Source of the DNA: Panicum virgatum
Lineage: Eukaryota; Streptophyta; Magnoliopsida; Poales; Poaceae
Reading direction: 5' to 3'
Assembly (NCBI RefSeq): GCF_016808335.1
Contig: NC_053138.1
Coordinates: 58,186,951 to 58,250,950, forward strand
Length of the DNA stretch: 64,000 bases
Of this stretch, positions 11,491 through 22,446 are shown one piece after another. The translations under genes were made by a program, and so were the position numbers. Position 1 is the first letter of the stretch. The number at the start of each line of letters is the position of its first letter. A model generated the notes under the pieces. The model saw only the letters and a program-made list of their open reading frames with translations. It was not told where the DNA came from and made no database searches.

Positions 11491-12241
11491 CCCCCATGGC
11501 CGGCCGTGGGGGTCTCTCTTGGCTCATTTGAAAGCTTCCTTGACCTTCTAGAGCAAGCCCTCTCCTCTCTCTCACTCATATTGCTTTGTGGTTGCATTCT
11601 TGAGAGTGTGAGAGCATCCTAGTGCATAGCATCAAGTGTTTGAGCTTTGGGGTACTAAGGAGTCTTCAAGCAAGCGTAATCAACTTGTTACTCTTGGAGG
11701 TTGCCGCCTCCTAGACGGCTTGGAGAAGTGGAATCGACGAGCTCACCAAGAAGATTGTGGTGGAACCTCGATTTGGTTGTGAGGGGTCATTGTGCTCACC
11801 TCGTTGGAGCGGTGAAGAACAACTCTAGTGAAATCGAGGTTTGGAGAGGTTCATTGGTTCAAGCCGGCTCAAGATCAAGAAGTGTTATTGATAGAGGAGC
11901 GGTTGAAACTTTGAATCCACCTCAACGTGGATTAGGGGTGACCGGCAAGTCATCGACACCATGGGAAAAATTTTTGTCTCTTGTCTGGTGATCTCTTTGC
12001 TCTCTTACTTGTTGCAATTTACTTTGAGCAATTTACTTTACTAGAGCTTGAATTCTTACTTGTCATCCTAGGTTGCAAACCCTCACTAGACATAGTTTTG
12101 GTAGAAGTAGAAATCTTCTTGTGGTTCTAATTAAATTTGTCTAGTGTTTGTGATTGAAGTAAAAACTGCCTATTCACCCCCCTCTAGTCGGTATCCTAGA
12201 TCCTACAATATGGAATTCAAACATTCAAAACGTAACACTAA

Positions 12242-12597
12242 CTAAATAAATGGTGATACAATTGTCGTGCCAACTGGATTCCAAAGAATTCTATCGGCGA
12301 GAACACGTATCATTCCATGATGCTTGAATGCTGCTTCCCACGAATTGAGGATCCAATGGTAGTTGAAACCTTGGTACCGCCCTGCTCCGATGATAACTAC
12401 AGCATGAGTCGCCTGGCACTTTCCAGGTTCACTCAAGCGGTGCAGCGGTGGTGGGTTGTAGAAATCCATTCCTAAAATGTTGCAGAACAGCTTGCCCGGT
12501 ATCATAGAGGTCACCAATGGATATCCTGAAGCCAGAAGCCTCTAATGTATGTGTAATTAGCCTTGTCCGCCTCCCAAAAGTCATCAATTTTGAAAAC
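12242..12597 (-). pseudogene. Orphan exon of a papain-like cysteine protease
   Basis: The minus-strand frame 12242-12517 contains THAVVIIGAG and HWILNSW, which match the active-site His and Asn regions of peptidase family C1. The upstream part (VFKIDDFWEADKANYTYIR) is in another frame, so one single-base indel near 12545 is implied. A CTATTAG acceptor lies at 12598-12604, making this the last exon of a split gene. The usual glycine-rich W-G-x-x-G motif after NSW is degenerate. No catalytic-Cys exon is found upstream, and the exon ends 34 bases from the Copia LTR. From 12605 to 13360 I see no further exon or gene. Confidence 0.6.
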
Positions 12598-13360
12598 CTA
12601 ATAGCAAAGTAAGAGAGTGACTACTGTGAGGCTAACCACACCTTGTGAATTCGATTGGAAGTTTTGCACAAATGGAAGTAAAACCATGTGATATGTTACA
12701 TCAAATCTATTCGAACGTCTGACATATTGTATCAGATTGTTTGTTGATCAAGATGAAAATAAACCAAATAAAAAAAAGATCCTCTTACCCGATGGTCTGG
12801 ATTGACTACAGACTCAAAAATAGACTTTGGCTGGTAAGAGACCCCATTGGTCTTGAGAATAGAGTGTAGATGATATACTCTAGTCTTATCATGGAAGTCT
12901 TTATAAAGACTCCTACACTTTTTATATAGCTACCCTACCATGACACTACTACACTCTATGGCAACATTGTTATCTCCTATTTGAGACCTCTTATGCCATG
13001 GTATGAAAACAGAGGAGAGGAGCACCTCAATTTATAGGACTCTATGGCTCTTAAAGTTTTGTCATATGTCTATCTTCTACACACTTTTTTACAAAATATC
13101 TAACTTTAATATTGCTCATGCTTATCTAACTATATAAATATCTAATTTCTAGAGTATTCTATATTTCACAATGAAGCATGGTAATCATGGTTCATGCATA
13201 CTTTATCTTCTAGAAGCTTCTCACAATTATTCATTTCTACTTCAACATCATATATAAATCTATGAGAAATTTTGCATACACACATGAAATCTAGAAAATT
13301 TCATGTACCGAAGTGCATCTTGGGCTTCATTGCCTCGTTATATCATTGACTAAATACTAA

Positions 13361-13769
13361 CACTATTAAAAAAAACTTAACTGGGCATTTTTCATTTTTC
13401 AAGGCGGGCAAAGACAACCTCCTCCAAGTCAAGGTCACGGTTAATCAGTGAATAACGGAGGCGGTTGGATTGTCGGCCTCAATTAATCCATAAAAAAATA
13501 AAAAAATCTGAACCCACCGGCGATGCAGATCCGCCGCCCGTCGGCCTCCTTACCAGAACCACCGCCGCCGCCTCGCCAGATCCGCCTCCATAGCGGCCTC
13601 CTCGCCAGATCCGCCGCTGCTGCCGGCCTCTGCCGCGCCCGTCGCCTCGCCTACATCCGGGCCGCCGCCGCCAGCCTCCTTGCCAGATCCACCTCCACGC
13701 CAGCCTCCTAGCCAGACTGCCTTCATGCTAACCTTCTTGCTAGATCCGTCGCCGTCGCCGGGCCTCGGG
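13361..13769 (+). mobile_element. CACTA-like transposon end (tentative)
   Basis: CACTATTAAAAAAAACTTAAC is followed by the GGCGGGC/GGCGGTTGG-type subterminal text and a CCGCCGCC-rich block, as in grass CACTA elements. The block is cut at 13769 by an LTR element. GC-rich sequence of similar character resumes at 17052. No matching right terminus ending in TAGTG was found, so the call is weak. Confidence 0.4.
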
Positions 13770-13834
13770 TGTTGGTGTTTAACCGCCAAGCTCTCCGAGA
13801 AGATTGATTGTAGGCAGGGACTTGCTGAGACAGG
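13770..13834 (-). repeat. Truncated 3' LTR of the non-autonomous element
   Basis: TGTTGGTGTTTAACC..CAAGCTCTCC..GATTGATTGTAGGCAGGGACT matches the first about 80 bases of the 16632 LTR, with a 14-base gap. The similarity then stops abruptly at a 60-bp tandem repeat. Confidence 0.65.
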
Positions 13835-14052
13835 GGTTCAAACCTGACTCAATTTGAACCATCCTAATTTTCCTCAAAAATAGGGAAAACTCGGGGTTTG
13901 AACCTGAATCAGTTTGAACCATCAGATTATCATGCTAATAATATGGGAGTCGGGGTTTGAATCTGATTTCGTTTGAACTATCCTAATTTTCCTCAAAAAT
14001 AGAGAAAAATCGGGGTTTGAACCTGAATCGGTTTGAACCATCCGACTAATTT
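13833..14052. repeat. Four tandem copies of a 60-bp unit
   Basis: Units start at 13833, 13893, 13952 and 14012. Each carries GGGGTTTGAACCTGAATC..TTTGAAC followed by CATCCTAATTTTCCTCAAAAATAG-like text in three of the four. Related GTTTGAACC words recur near 15180 and 15215 within the same element. Confidence 0.85.
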
Positions 14053-14284
14053 CTAGAGACTGTAGAATAGTGTTTACCACTGAAAAAAGTACTCGATCGA
14101 ACTTAGGAAAAAGGTCCTTTATGCGATATGTAGTGACGCTTGACTCAATAAAGGTGTTTCATAACCCAACCAAATATTATGGGGGTAGCGAAAAACGGCC
14201 CTTGTAAACGGTACAAGATATTGAGTAATGTTGAACTACTAATGGTCAAAAAACTTATGGTAACTTTTAGTAGGATTTCCATCT

Positions 14285-14755
14285 TCATTGTGCGCTTGCG
14301 CCCTCGTCGACGGGAAGAAGAGGAGCTCCCAGGGCTTTGCGAAGAGTGATGCACTGGAAGGTCGAGTGATTTGACTTGGGGTGTAAAAGACACTGGACGT
14401 GTAACTTGCCGTAAAGGCGGTCTTGAGCTGACGGAGCATTACTCTTTGGTTGCTTTGACGGAGGTGGAGGCGTAGGACTGATGTGGCGACGCTTGCGCAA
14501 GTTCCACTCGCAGTCGTCGAGTAATCGATAGTTAGAGGTTGGGCTGTATGTTTCTGCTTCTTCATGTTCTTTCCTTTTGTTGATAATCATTGTGCAGGCA
14601 TCACGCCCAATGTTGATGACGTTAAGGAGATCACTGTTGGAGTAGTCGAAGGAGTCACCAACTTGTTGGCGGCGTTTTGATGCGAGGCGGCGCCTCATGT
14701 TTCTTTTCTGATTGCGAATTTTCTTCATTTCACTCTGACCATCATCTAGATGCAC
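14285..14755 (-). CDS. Gag-like fragment of the non-autonomous element
   Basis: A 156-codon frame rich in Lys/Arg. Near its C-terminus it has a Cys..His..Cys pattern (VQCLLHPKSNHSTFQC) resembling the degenerate zinc-knuckle of grass Gypsy Gag proteins. No confident homolog is recognised. It lies in the 3' half of the element and has no protease or RT after it. Confidence 0.4.
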   Translation of the reverse strand: MHLDDGQSEMKKIRNQKRNMRRRLASKRRQQVGDSFDYSNSDLLNVINIGRDACTMIINKRKEHEEAETYSPTSNYRLLDDCEWNLRKRRHISPTPPPPSKQPKSNAPSAQDRLYGKLHVQCLLHPKSNHSTFQCITLRKALGAPLLPVDEGASAQ

Positions 14756-15988
14756 GGTGACGGTGACGCTTGGAGGAGAAGGAGGTATTTTGTAGCTGAC
14801 TTCTTCTGAATGATCTGCTTCTACGTCGGAGAGTAATTCATCGTAGTCGCTGGAATTGTAGTCGACGAGATCGACTCATCCCATGAGATCGTCGTCGTGT
14901 TCATCAATCTCTGAGATTATCGCCATGAAAATCTCATGATTGGTGCTGCAGATCTTCTGTTTATCTTCTTCTTGTAGTGGAACGCCTTCCTGAAAGGTGA
15001 GCCCAGCATCTTCCGGTTGCCGAAGGTTTCGTCGCTTGTTTTCTGTCTTGAATCTACCATGAGGTCCTTTATCTAAAGGACCATGGGTGATGGAGTCCAG
15101 ATCGTACTTTGGTTTCTTCTCCTAGCCGGATGCTGCCTCCTCAGAGATTCGAACCCTTTTAAGAGCTCTTTCCCTCAAGGTTTGAACCGCCTGATTCCTT
15201 TCCGAATCGGTGTTTGAACCTTTAGGGTAGGGAGCCACATAGGGGGATAGTCCGAGGGTGTGGCGTAAAAGGTCTTCATCATACGGGAGAGTGTCTGGAG
15301 GGAGTCATCCTCCTTCCACTCGGATGGAAAAATCATTCATGAAGTTCTTGTATTTTTGTAGATTCTCGAATTCTTCTGCTGAGTGGCGGGAGTTGTAGCG
15401 CGACGGTGCCACAATGTCTTCTGATGCAGGGGTGGGCGAATGTGGAGGCTGAGTGTCAGAATAAGGTTGGTGAACGGCGTTGCACCACTGGCCCAGGTAA
15501 TCCTCGATTGGGACAAATCACTTGATTGATGCGTGCTTGCAAGGCACCTGTCCAGTTGGCTAGGCATCCTCGATTGGGATTCGTCCCATAACTTTTTAGC
15601 TTTTGACTGCTCCCATAATTCTTCGAGTTTGTCGGGGTTGGATAATCCTTCCAGAAAGAGGTCGATGTCATCTGACCACTCGACTAGTTCATCATCGGGA
15701 ATTGGTCTGTCGATCTCATTCAGGTACTCGATGAATGCTTGGTCACGATCGATTTCTGAGAATTCTTGGAAGATGTCTTCATGGGAGAGCTCTAATAAGT
15801 AGTCCGTATGGGGCCCAAGGGAAGTATGACCCGTACGATCAAATCGTCGGTTGTACTCCTTGTTTGCCTAGGGATTCTCGAATCCGAGTTCTTCCTGTCC
15901 AGTAGATCCTCCCAAATTGAGTCTATCCTTCGCTTGCTTGATCCAATAAGCAATTTTATCATCGATGCGATCAAGGCCTGAGAAGATG

Positions 15989-16582
15989 TCATCCTGAGGT
16001 TCTGATCGGGGACTGGTTTTCTCTGGTTTGGCGCATGATATTTTTCTTGCGGAGAGATAATTCTGCGAGATTGATGCAATCTGCGATGTTGAATGAGACA
16101 TGGTCAATGCCTTCGAGTAGTTCAGAATTGTCTACCCGTGGGCGTGGGTTCGCCATCAGATCTTTTAAGTACTTTTTTATTGTGATGGGTGAGATCTCGT
16201 TGCCTGCTGGCACCGTGTTGTCTTGAAACGAGTCCTGATGGAATTCAGAAGTGGAAACTTCTCGGTCAACGATGGCTTCTTGTTTGGTGGTTTCCAAAAG
16301 GTTATCTCGGTCCTCTTCCAATTCGGAAAGAGATTTAGTTGTTGTTACATCGAAATCGGGTTGATCTCGGATTTCCTTGACGTGGACCGGGAGAGGGATC
16401 TTATTGAGTTGGTCGACGATCTCGTCGACCTCACGACGTTGCGCAACATCTGATGTTTTCGGTGCACTGGGGCTGATCAGGTGGTTGTGGAAACCACCTG
16501 AGCCATCAGCGACAAATACCCAGGAGCCGACGTAGAAAGTGGTGCCCTTGACAGGCATGGTGTTGTCGTTGAAAGATGCCAT
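15989..16582 (-). CDS. Unknown protein of the non-autonomous element, N-terminal ORF
   Basis: This is the first open frame inside the 5' LTR and primer-binding site. The Met at 16582 is the first start after the LTR (an upstream Met at 16660 lies inside it). The 197-residue product is hydrophilic and acidic, and I recognise no catalytic motif. It occupies the gag position. Confidence 0.45.
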   Translation of the reverse strand: MASFNDNTMPVKGTTFYVGSWVFVADGSGGFHNHLISPSAPKTSDVAQRREVDEIVDQLNKIPLPVHVKEIRDQPDFDVTTTKSLSELEEDRDNLLETTKQEAIVDREVSTSEFHQDSFQDNTVPAGNEISPITIKKYLKDLMANPRPRVDNSELLEGIDHVSFNIADCINLAELSLRKKNIMRQTRENQSPIRTSG

Positions 16583-16631
16583 CGAGTTCTTTCGATGATC
16601 GTTGGTGAAGACCCCTACCTGGCGCGCCAGC

Positions 16632-17051
16632 TGTCGGTGTTTAACCTTCAAGCTCTCCAAGATATACCCCGAGGAGATTCATTGTAGGCAGGGACTCGCC
16701 GAGATCAGAACGCAATGGTGCAAGGAACACAAAGATTTGGATAGGTTTGGGCTGCCGGAGTGTAATACCCAACGTCCTAGGTGGTGGGTTTGTATTGCCT
16801 TAGCTGTCGGGATGTCTTTTGGAGTGGTCCCTGCCCGCTCTTATATAGTCTCGGGGGGCCAGGGTTACATGGAAAGTCTTAGCAGAGTACTACTAGAGTC
16901 ATACTCCAACAAAGTCGGGTAGTTTCCCTTTACATCAACAAGTCCTACTGTTGTACGAGTAGTTACAATAGAGGTAAGATACATCCATGCGCTATCCCTT
17001 ACTCTAGAATGTTCCATGCCTATAAGCAGTCCTGCTGCCCCGGGTCTGACA
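16632..17051 (-). repeat. 5' LTR of the non-autonomous element
   Basis: On the minus strand it starts TGTCAGACCC and ends AACACCGACA. A TATATAAG box lies at about 16835-16845 and the element interior is on its left. This is a complete 420-bp LTR. Confidence 0.75.
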
Positions 17052-17467
17052 CCGAGATCCAGGCCCCACAGTCCGCCGGGCCTCACCGTACCGGAGTTCT
17101 GTGCGTCGCCCCACCATGGCTGTCCGTCAGCCCTGGAGTTGCAGAAGGAGGTGGCCCGCGCTGCTACCCATCTAGCTCCTCGCGCTCGAGCCCGGTGGTG
17201 ACGCGGAGGGGGGATCGAGCACCGGGACGGAGGAGGCGTCGGGCACCGGGACGGAGAGGGCCGTGCTGCCACCGCTGCTGCATGGATCTAGGCTCCCCAC
17301 CACCGGATCCCGGCTCCCAACAGAATGGAGGGGAGGGAGGAGCCGTGCCGACGGGTGACCAAGCATGGTGATGAAGTTTAATTCGATCTTAACCAAAAAT
17401 ATGTCCATCTACCCATAATCTTTTTTTTAACATTGTGACCAAGCATGGTGATGAAGTTTAACTCGAT
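17052..17467. repeat. GC-rich block with an 80-bp tandem duplication
   Basis: A GC-rich stretch (17052-17350) of the same character as 13500-13769 is probably the far side of the interrupted CACTA-like sequence. GTGACCAAGCATGGTGATGA followed by AGTTTAANTCGAT is present at 17355 and again at 17435, an 80-base-period tandem duplication. From 17470 to 19100 I see no supported gene. Confidence 0.6.
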
Positions 17468-19109
17468 TGCATCATCTTGCTGGTGCACTAAAATAATAAA
17501 AAAAGAAAGCACGTGGAGTACAAGCATCCACTGCATGGATCGAAGTTGCAAGGTGAAAGAAGAGTCAGACAAGAGAAAAAGCAGATGCATTTGATTGAAT
17601 AAACAAACCGCGTCAAATAATTAAACTTAGATTTTTGCACAAAGAACCAAACATCTGAATTAAATTGCGACCGCAATGGCTCGGCCTCGAGCAATAGGTT
17701 ACTACACTACAACCCCAAATTTGTACATTTTCACTAAGAGTCAGTAATTCGGCAAACCTGAATTACAACTGATTTGATGATTCGATGTTAATTTACTTGT
17801 GGTGCAGAGAGTGCTCCATGTTCGATTAGGCATAGTAGTAGCATGGTACTGGAAAGCAAATGCAGGATGTGAGTATCAATACTAACGTGCAGAACTGCCC
17901 TTGACCAGGGCCAACTAGCCGAGGGAAAAACAGACTCTTGCGCTGACGGATTGGATCGATAGCATGTCTCTGAGAGAAAATCATACTATTCTAGCAATTT
18001 TTGCTAGCCAACATGGATCACTAGCAGCGCTTATGGAAGGTAACACATGTTGTACTTACCGATGCACAACTTACAAAGTAGCTAATTATATGGATAGCTT
18101 GAGTGCAGATCACCATGATGCAATGATGGTTCACATGCTCGGATCGTGATCTTAACTGATGCTTATAGCACATATGCTTCCTATGACAAGGAAGACTTAA
18201 TTACAGGTTTCATTATCCTAGAGGCACACCTCAAGGGCAGACGATTTCTTGAATTGGAGCTTAAACATGGCGAAAATTGTTGATTACCATAGCTTCGAAT
18301 TAAAAAACTTTTAAATTTCTTTTTAACACTAGAGTCTATGTAGGTCGTCTGCCCCTTAATTATGGATGTGCAATGGAGGAAACATTTGCCAAATTGGACA
18401 CTATATATTGTGAAATAATATTTTGGAGGCATGACTACATTAGTACAATGGTCATAGAGAAAAGCACAACTTAATAGCAGCAGCGTATTTGGAACTATGA
18501 TAAAAAGAAAATGGTGAAAAAGATAGCATGAGTCAGATCCCAAGATGGCTGGGTAATGACTACCATGGAGAAAAGCAGTGTTTTGTGAGCCATAAAAAAT
18601 GTGTAGCCGAATAGCAGCATATTATATAGAGGAGAATCGCATTGCTAAGAAGCGATTTCAATCTAGAAATCAATAAACTAATGAGAGTCTCTAGACTTTA
18701 AACTGCAGCAGTAACAAGGGTATGAAAATTAGGGACTTGTCAATGATAGCACAATGATGCAGCCATGTCATAGCCACGATATGATCTCAACCCATTCACA
18801 TGGTTGAGTATTACCCTAGGCGGACTACATTGTTGCTATTGCAAAAGCATGATGATCACCACTAGCGACAATAGGAAGCATTGTGATTAGTTGTGATGGC
18901 TGAGAGCTGAAAAAATTAGGAGCAAAAGAAAGGTGATACAATCACGTACGCTAGAGTATTTATGAGATCTAAAACAAAACATCTAGAGAAATTGATGTTT
19001 GATATGTATGCAATCTGTAACAAGCCACAGGTAGTGCTCAACTAAAGGATACATGCACCGTCTAAGGTCCATCTTCGATGACCGTGGTATAGCTATACCT
19101 AAGATAATA

Positions 19110-19338
19110 GGGAACATATCAGGTGCAAACCAATCATTCGTGCAAACGGTGGCCACCGGATCAATATCCAAGGAGCATAGGGGGGATTGGGTAACTGTAC
19201 ACTTAACCTCTTGCCCTAATCACACTTTTACCAATCCCCCCACTCCCCCTGTGCACCCCCTTGGATGTGGATCCGATGGCCCAGATTGAAGTTTGCACGA
19301 TTTGCACGAAGGGATTAGTTTGCATATGATATGTTCCC
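19110..19338. mobile_element. MULE-type MITE with 9-bp duplication
   Basis: The 229-bp element starts GGGAACATATC and ends GATATGTTCCC, with imperfect inverted repeats of about 38 bases (GGTGCAAACCAAT..CGTGCAAA against the far end). Flanking 9-mers AAGATAATA (19101-19109) and AAAATAATA (19339-19347) differ at one base. A 9-bp duplication suggests mobilisation by a Mutator-like transposase. Confidence 0.75.
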
Positions 19339-19603
19339 AAAATAATATGGGAGCATGCATATATGGGGTTATATCAATGAGTGATTAGAGGACAAGAAAA
19401 TAAAGTATATTATTGTTACTTCTAGCAGTATGTATTGAATAACACACCTAATTTTTTTAAAAAATCTAGAAATAATTTATCATGCACCGTAACTAAAACA
19501 CTCAAGAAAAAATCATATATCACCAGTAACAAATTAAAAAATAAATATTCATATCATAAATAAATATTTAAATATTTAGTGACACTCAGTAAATACTCAA
19601 AAG

Positions 19604-19860
19604 ATATGTTTCTATATAAGATACTCATTTCTCTCCTAAGTCATGTTAAAAAATACACCATAAATATGGCAATGAAAAGAAATATAGATGTCACCCGTGG
19701 TTGTACTTTTAGGACAAAACAATTATAATATGTTTCTTTATAAGGTACTCATTCTCTCCTAAGTCGTCTTAAAAAATACACCATAAATATGACAATGAAA
19801 AGAAATATAGATGTCAGTATGTCACCGGTAGTTGTACTTTTAGGACAAAACAATTATAAT
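19604..19860. repeat. Tandem duplication, two units of about 125 bp
   Basis: 19604-19727 and 19728-19860 share ATATGTTTCTNTATAAG..TACTCATT, the CACCATAAATATGNCAATGA region and the GGACAAAACAATTATAAT end. Unit 2 has a small insertion (GTATGTCA). The surrounding 19.35-20.2 kb is AT-rich with no gene. Confidence 0.85.
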
Positions 19861-20260
19861 AACATGTCTAAACAAAATTATTTGCATCTTCTAATTTGAA
19901 GTAAAAATTCTAATATTCGAAAAAGAACTAGGTACACGCGCTATTTGTGCAGGCCATCTTGCTAGTTAGTTTATTACTTGACTGATACAAACTCAAGAAT
20001 TTGCATTGTGTAGGTTGTGCAGAATGTCATTTGGATAATCCATCTATATGGATCAGGAAAGCGTTTTTGGGACGCAAATGGCTGCTCTGACTAGGTTGTG
20101 ATCTGCAGTGCAGATTAACCTGAAGTTCCTACTTCGATGGCAAAACTTTTCAACTGTAACTAACATGCTGCACTACTCGTGGCTCACTAGTTTCTGTTAA
20201 AGGCATGATGGATGCTGCAGACTAATTCAGATCTGCTGGGAAGGACATCAAATTCTTTTT

Positions 20261-20461
20261 TTGCCAAAAGTATTGGGTGAATACCTTTTGAATTCAAGTG
20301 AGCTCACCCCTGCAAATAAGATGAAGTTTGATGATTATCTTCCTGACACTCTAAAGCTATCTGTTATATTTCGGCTTCCTGCTGAATTGGGGAAGGGCCA
20401 AGCAGCAGCACTGCAATCACGCAAGAGCAAGAGCACCTCATCGGTCGTGCGCCGCAGCTGA
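20261..20461 (+). CDS. Hypothetical short ORF (66 residues)
   Basis: An open frame whose last third overlaps repeat unit A. I recognise no family. Codon use is not obviously non-coding, but there is no supporting motif or splice structure; it may be a remnant of a larger exon. Confidence 0.15.
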   Translation: MPKVLGEYLLNSSELTPANKMKFDDYLPDTLKLSVIFRLPAELGKGQAAALQSRKSKSTSSVVRRS

Positions 20462-20832
20462 ACAAGCCAGGATGCCGAGGCCGGCCGGCGACGGGGAGGA
20501 AAGAGCCCGATCGAGCTGTCCGCCGGAGTTTCTCAAATCAGAGAGGAGAGGGGGAGCAACGCCGTCGAAGCAATCTCCGGTTGTTTCACTCGCCACGGGA
20601 TCCGCGCCTGGCCCCGGTTGCGCCGCCGTGGCCGTCTTTGTCGCCGCCGACGACAGTGAGGGCCCGGGCGCCGGCGAGGCTACCACGCGGCCCTTCTCCT
20701 CCCTCCAGCAGTGACGCGTAGTCTCGATCTGGGCTGCTTAATGGGCCTTGAAGCCCATACGACGCGGCAGCTCGCCTTCCTCGGGTCCGATCGTGCCGTT
20801 CGTTTCCAATCCAATAGCTGGAACAACCCCAA

Positions 20833-20865
20833 GGGGCGGACGGTAAATGAAATACCGTCCACCCC
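20833..20865. repeat. Hairpin, copy A
   Basis: Arms GGGGCGGACGGTA and TACCGTCCACCCC flank a 7-base loop (AATGAAA); one mismatch in 13 pairs. Confidence 0.85.
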
Positions 20866-21632
20866 TGGTCGAGGGACGAGCCACCGTCCACCCCCCGCGC
20901 CGCGGTCATCGCCGCTCCCGCCACCATTCGCCGCCGGTCGGAGCGCGGCGCGGGTCAGAGGACGCGGTTCCTCCGCCGCGCGGCCGGTTCCTGGGGGAGA
21001 TGCGAGTGGAGCGGCTGCCTGCCGGGCGCCTGGGCGCTGCCCCGCGCGTCGGCTCTCGGCCCTCGCCACGGCGGCGACGCGCGACGGCCGCGCGCTCCGT
21101 GGACCCCGAAGCGGAAGCATCTGTTTCCTCCGGCGCAGGCGTCGTCTCCTTCTCTGGCGGCTCGAGGCAGGGCGAGTGGAGGACGTGCCAGTAGCGCGTT
21201 TGGGTGGGTGAGGCCGTTGTCCGGCGCCGCCGCGCCGCTCCAGCCGTCCTCCAGCCAAGCAGGCACATCGTCGGATTACAAGCGCGGTCGAGCATCGCAT
21301 TCCTTCGGCCGTGCGGCTGCTAGCTGACCAGTATGTCAAGGGCTCGGGGCCAGCGGCCGGCGACGGGGAAGAAGAGTCCGGGCGAGCTGTTCGCCTCGGG
21401 ATTTCACTTCCAGGAGGAGGGAGGCAAACAACCGGGCCCGTCGTCGACTCGTCGTCGTGTCTGGCACGCGGCGAGCGGCACGTGAGGTGGCGCCAGCCAG
21501 CAGTCGTCGTCGCGCCCCGCTTCAGCTCGGGAGCACATCACGAGCCACGGGCCCACGGTGATCGTGCTTCCGCTCGCCTTCGTCCGCTCAAATCCCGCCG
21601 CTCATGACCCATCCGACGGCTCCCGTAACCCC

Positions 21633-21663
21633 GGGTGGACGGTAAATGAAATACCGTCCACCC
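21633..21663. repeat. Hairpin, copy B
   Basis: Arms GGGTGGACGGTA and TACCGTCCACCC around the identical loop AATGAAA; 12 perfect pairs. It is preserved although the flanks have diverged from copy A. Confidence 0.9.
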
Positions 21664-22446
21664 CTGTGGACGCCACGGCTCCCTCGCCACGGTCACCGCC
21701 GCTGGCCGATCCCGCCGCCAATCGCCGGCCACTGGATCACGCCGCGCCGCGGGTCAGAGGACGCGCGCGGGCGGTTCGTGCGGTCGGCTGTAACTCCATT
21801 CCTCGCCGCCCTCGCACACGGACGGTGGCCCGCAGAAATGCCCCCGGCCGGTATTGTCTGGGCTCCTCACGCTGTCGCCGTCCGCCGCCGCCGCTACCGT
21901 CGCCGAGGAGCCACTCCGAAACAGCGGCGGGAGAAGCAGGAAAGGAGCAGCCGCGACTCACTGCATCCGCCGCTTGTGGTGCTCACGAAAGCCGAGTCGC
22001 TTTCGCTTGATTCCACAGCGCCGCGCCGCCGGCGGCGACACTGCTCAGTCCTCTCTTCCACGGCTGCTCAGTCCGATGTCAGTTTCACGTAGTCCCTTGT
22101 TATCTTCTTCAGTGTCACGACAACGCCTCTCATTGGCATCCTCTTGTCAGCTGAAATGAATCACTTGAGCAGACCAAAGAGATCAACAGGGCCAAGCAGC
22201 ACTGCTGTTACGTAAGAGCAAGCGCACCAGTACCTCATTGGTCGTGCGCCGCCCAGCTGAACAAACAAGGATAAGTTTCTAAATGCAGAGAGCAGAGGGA
22301 GGGGAACCCCGTTGAAGCAATCTCGGATTGTTTTGCTCGCTACGGGCTCCGACAGCGCCGCGCCTGGAACAGCGGATCGTGGACAGCGCGTGAGGATCCG
22401 GTTGCGCCAACAGTATGATCTCAGCAAATTCCCTCAGTGCCATATA

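Larger units (their letters stand above)
8100..12207 (+). mobile_element. 3' part of a Sirevirus-like Ty1/Copia retrotransposon
   Basis: A broken env-like ORF (8383-9951) is followed by AAAGGGGGAG-type polypurine motifs at about 9970 and 10524 (GGGGGAG also at 10010) and then one long LTR (10538-12207). Repeated AAGGGGGAG tracts, a post-pol env-like ORF and palindromes in the LTR upstream of TATA are known traits of Sireviruses. No gag, protease, integrase or RT is present and no matching 5' LTR is visible, so the copy is 5'-truncated or internally deleted. The left boundary is a guess, set before four CGGACGGTCCGCC palindromes at 8150-8240. Confidence 0.7.
10538..12207 (+). repeat. 3' LTR of the Sirevirus-like element
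   Basis: The LTR begins TGAAAGCATCTAGG and ends CCTAGATCCTACA (TG..CA), with the polypurine tract directly upstream. Its U3 contains about a dozen palindromes. A TATATATA box at 11483-11490 is followed by an R/U5 region with typical Copia leader sequence. No partner LTR is seen in the window. Confidence 0.85.
13770..17051 (-). mobile_element. Non-autonomous LTR retrotransposon
   Basis: A 420-bp LTR lies at 16632-17051 (5' LTR). A primer-binding-like TGGCGCGCCAGGTAGGGG is read on the minus strand directly inside it (about 16611-16629). Only about 65 bases of the partner LTR are recognisable at the left end (13770-13834). The interior has two gag-like or unknown ORFs and no protease, RT or integrase, so it depends on enzymes in trans. 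It is probably nested in the CACTA-like GC-rich sequence on both sides. I find no clean 5-bp target duplication. Confidence 0.7.
20395..22400. repeat. GC-rich segment repeated in three diverged copies
   Basis: Copy A (20395-21300), copy B (about 21340-22120) and partial copy C (22190-22400) share ordered landmarks. A and C share AAGAGCAAG.GCACC..TCATNGGTCGTGCGCCG, CTGAACAA.C.AGGAT and GAAGCAATCTC. A and B share CGGCCGGCGACGGGGA, the GTCAGAGGACGCG text and a conserved hairpin. Large open frames occur on both strands but none is shared as protein between copies. It may be a degraded element or a local amplification of a gene promoter. Confidence 0.6.

Noticed and set aside
20680..21339. 219-codon minus-strand and 166-codon plus-strand frames
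   Set aside because: Not preserved between repeat copies A and B; Arg/Gly/Pro-rich translation of GC-rich DNA.
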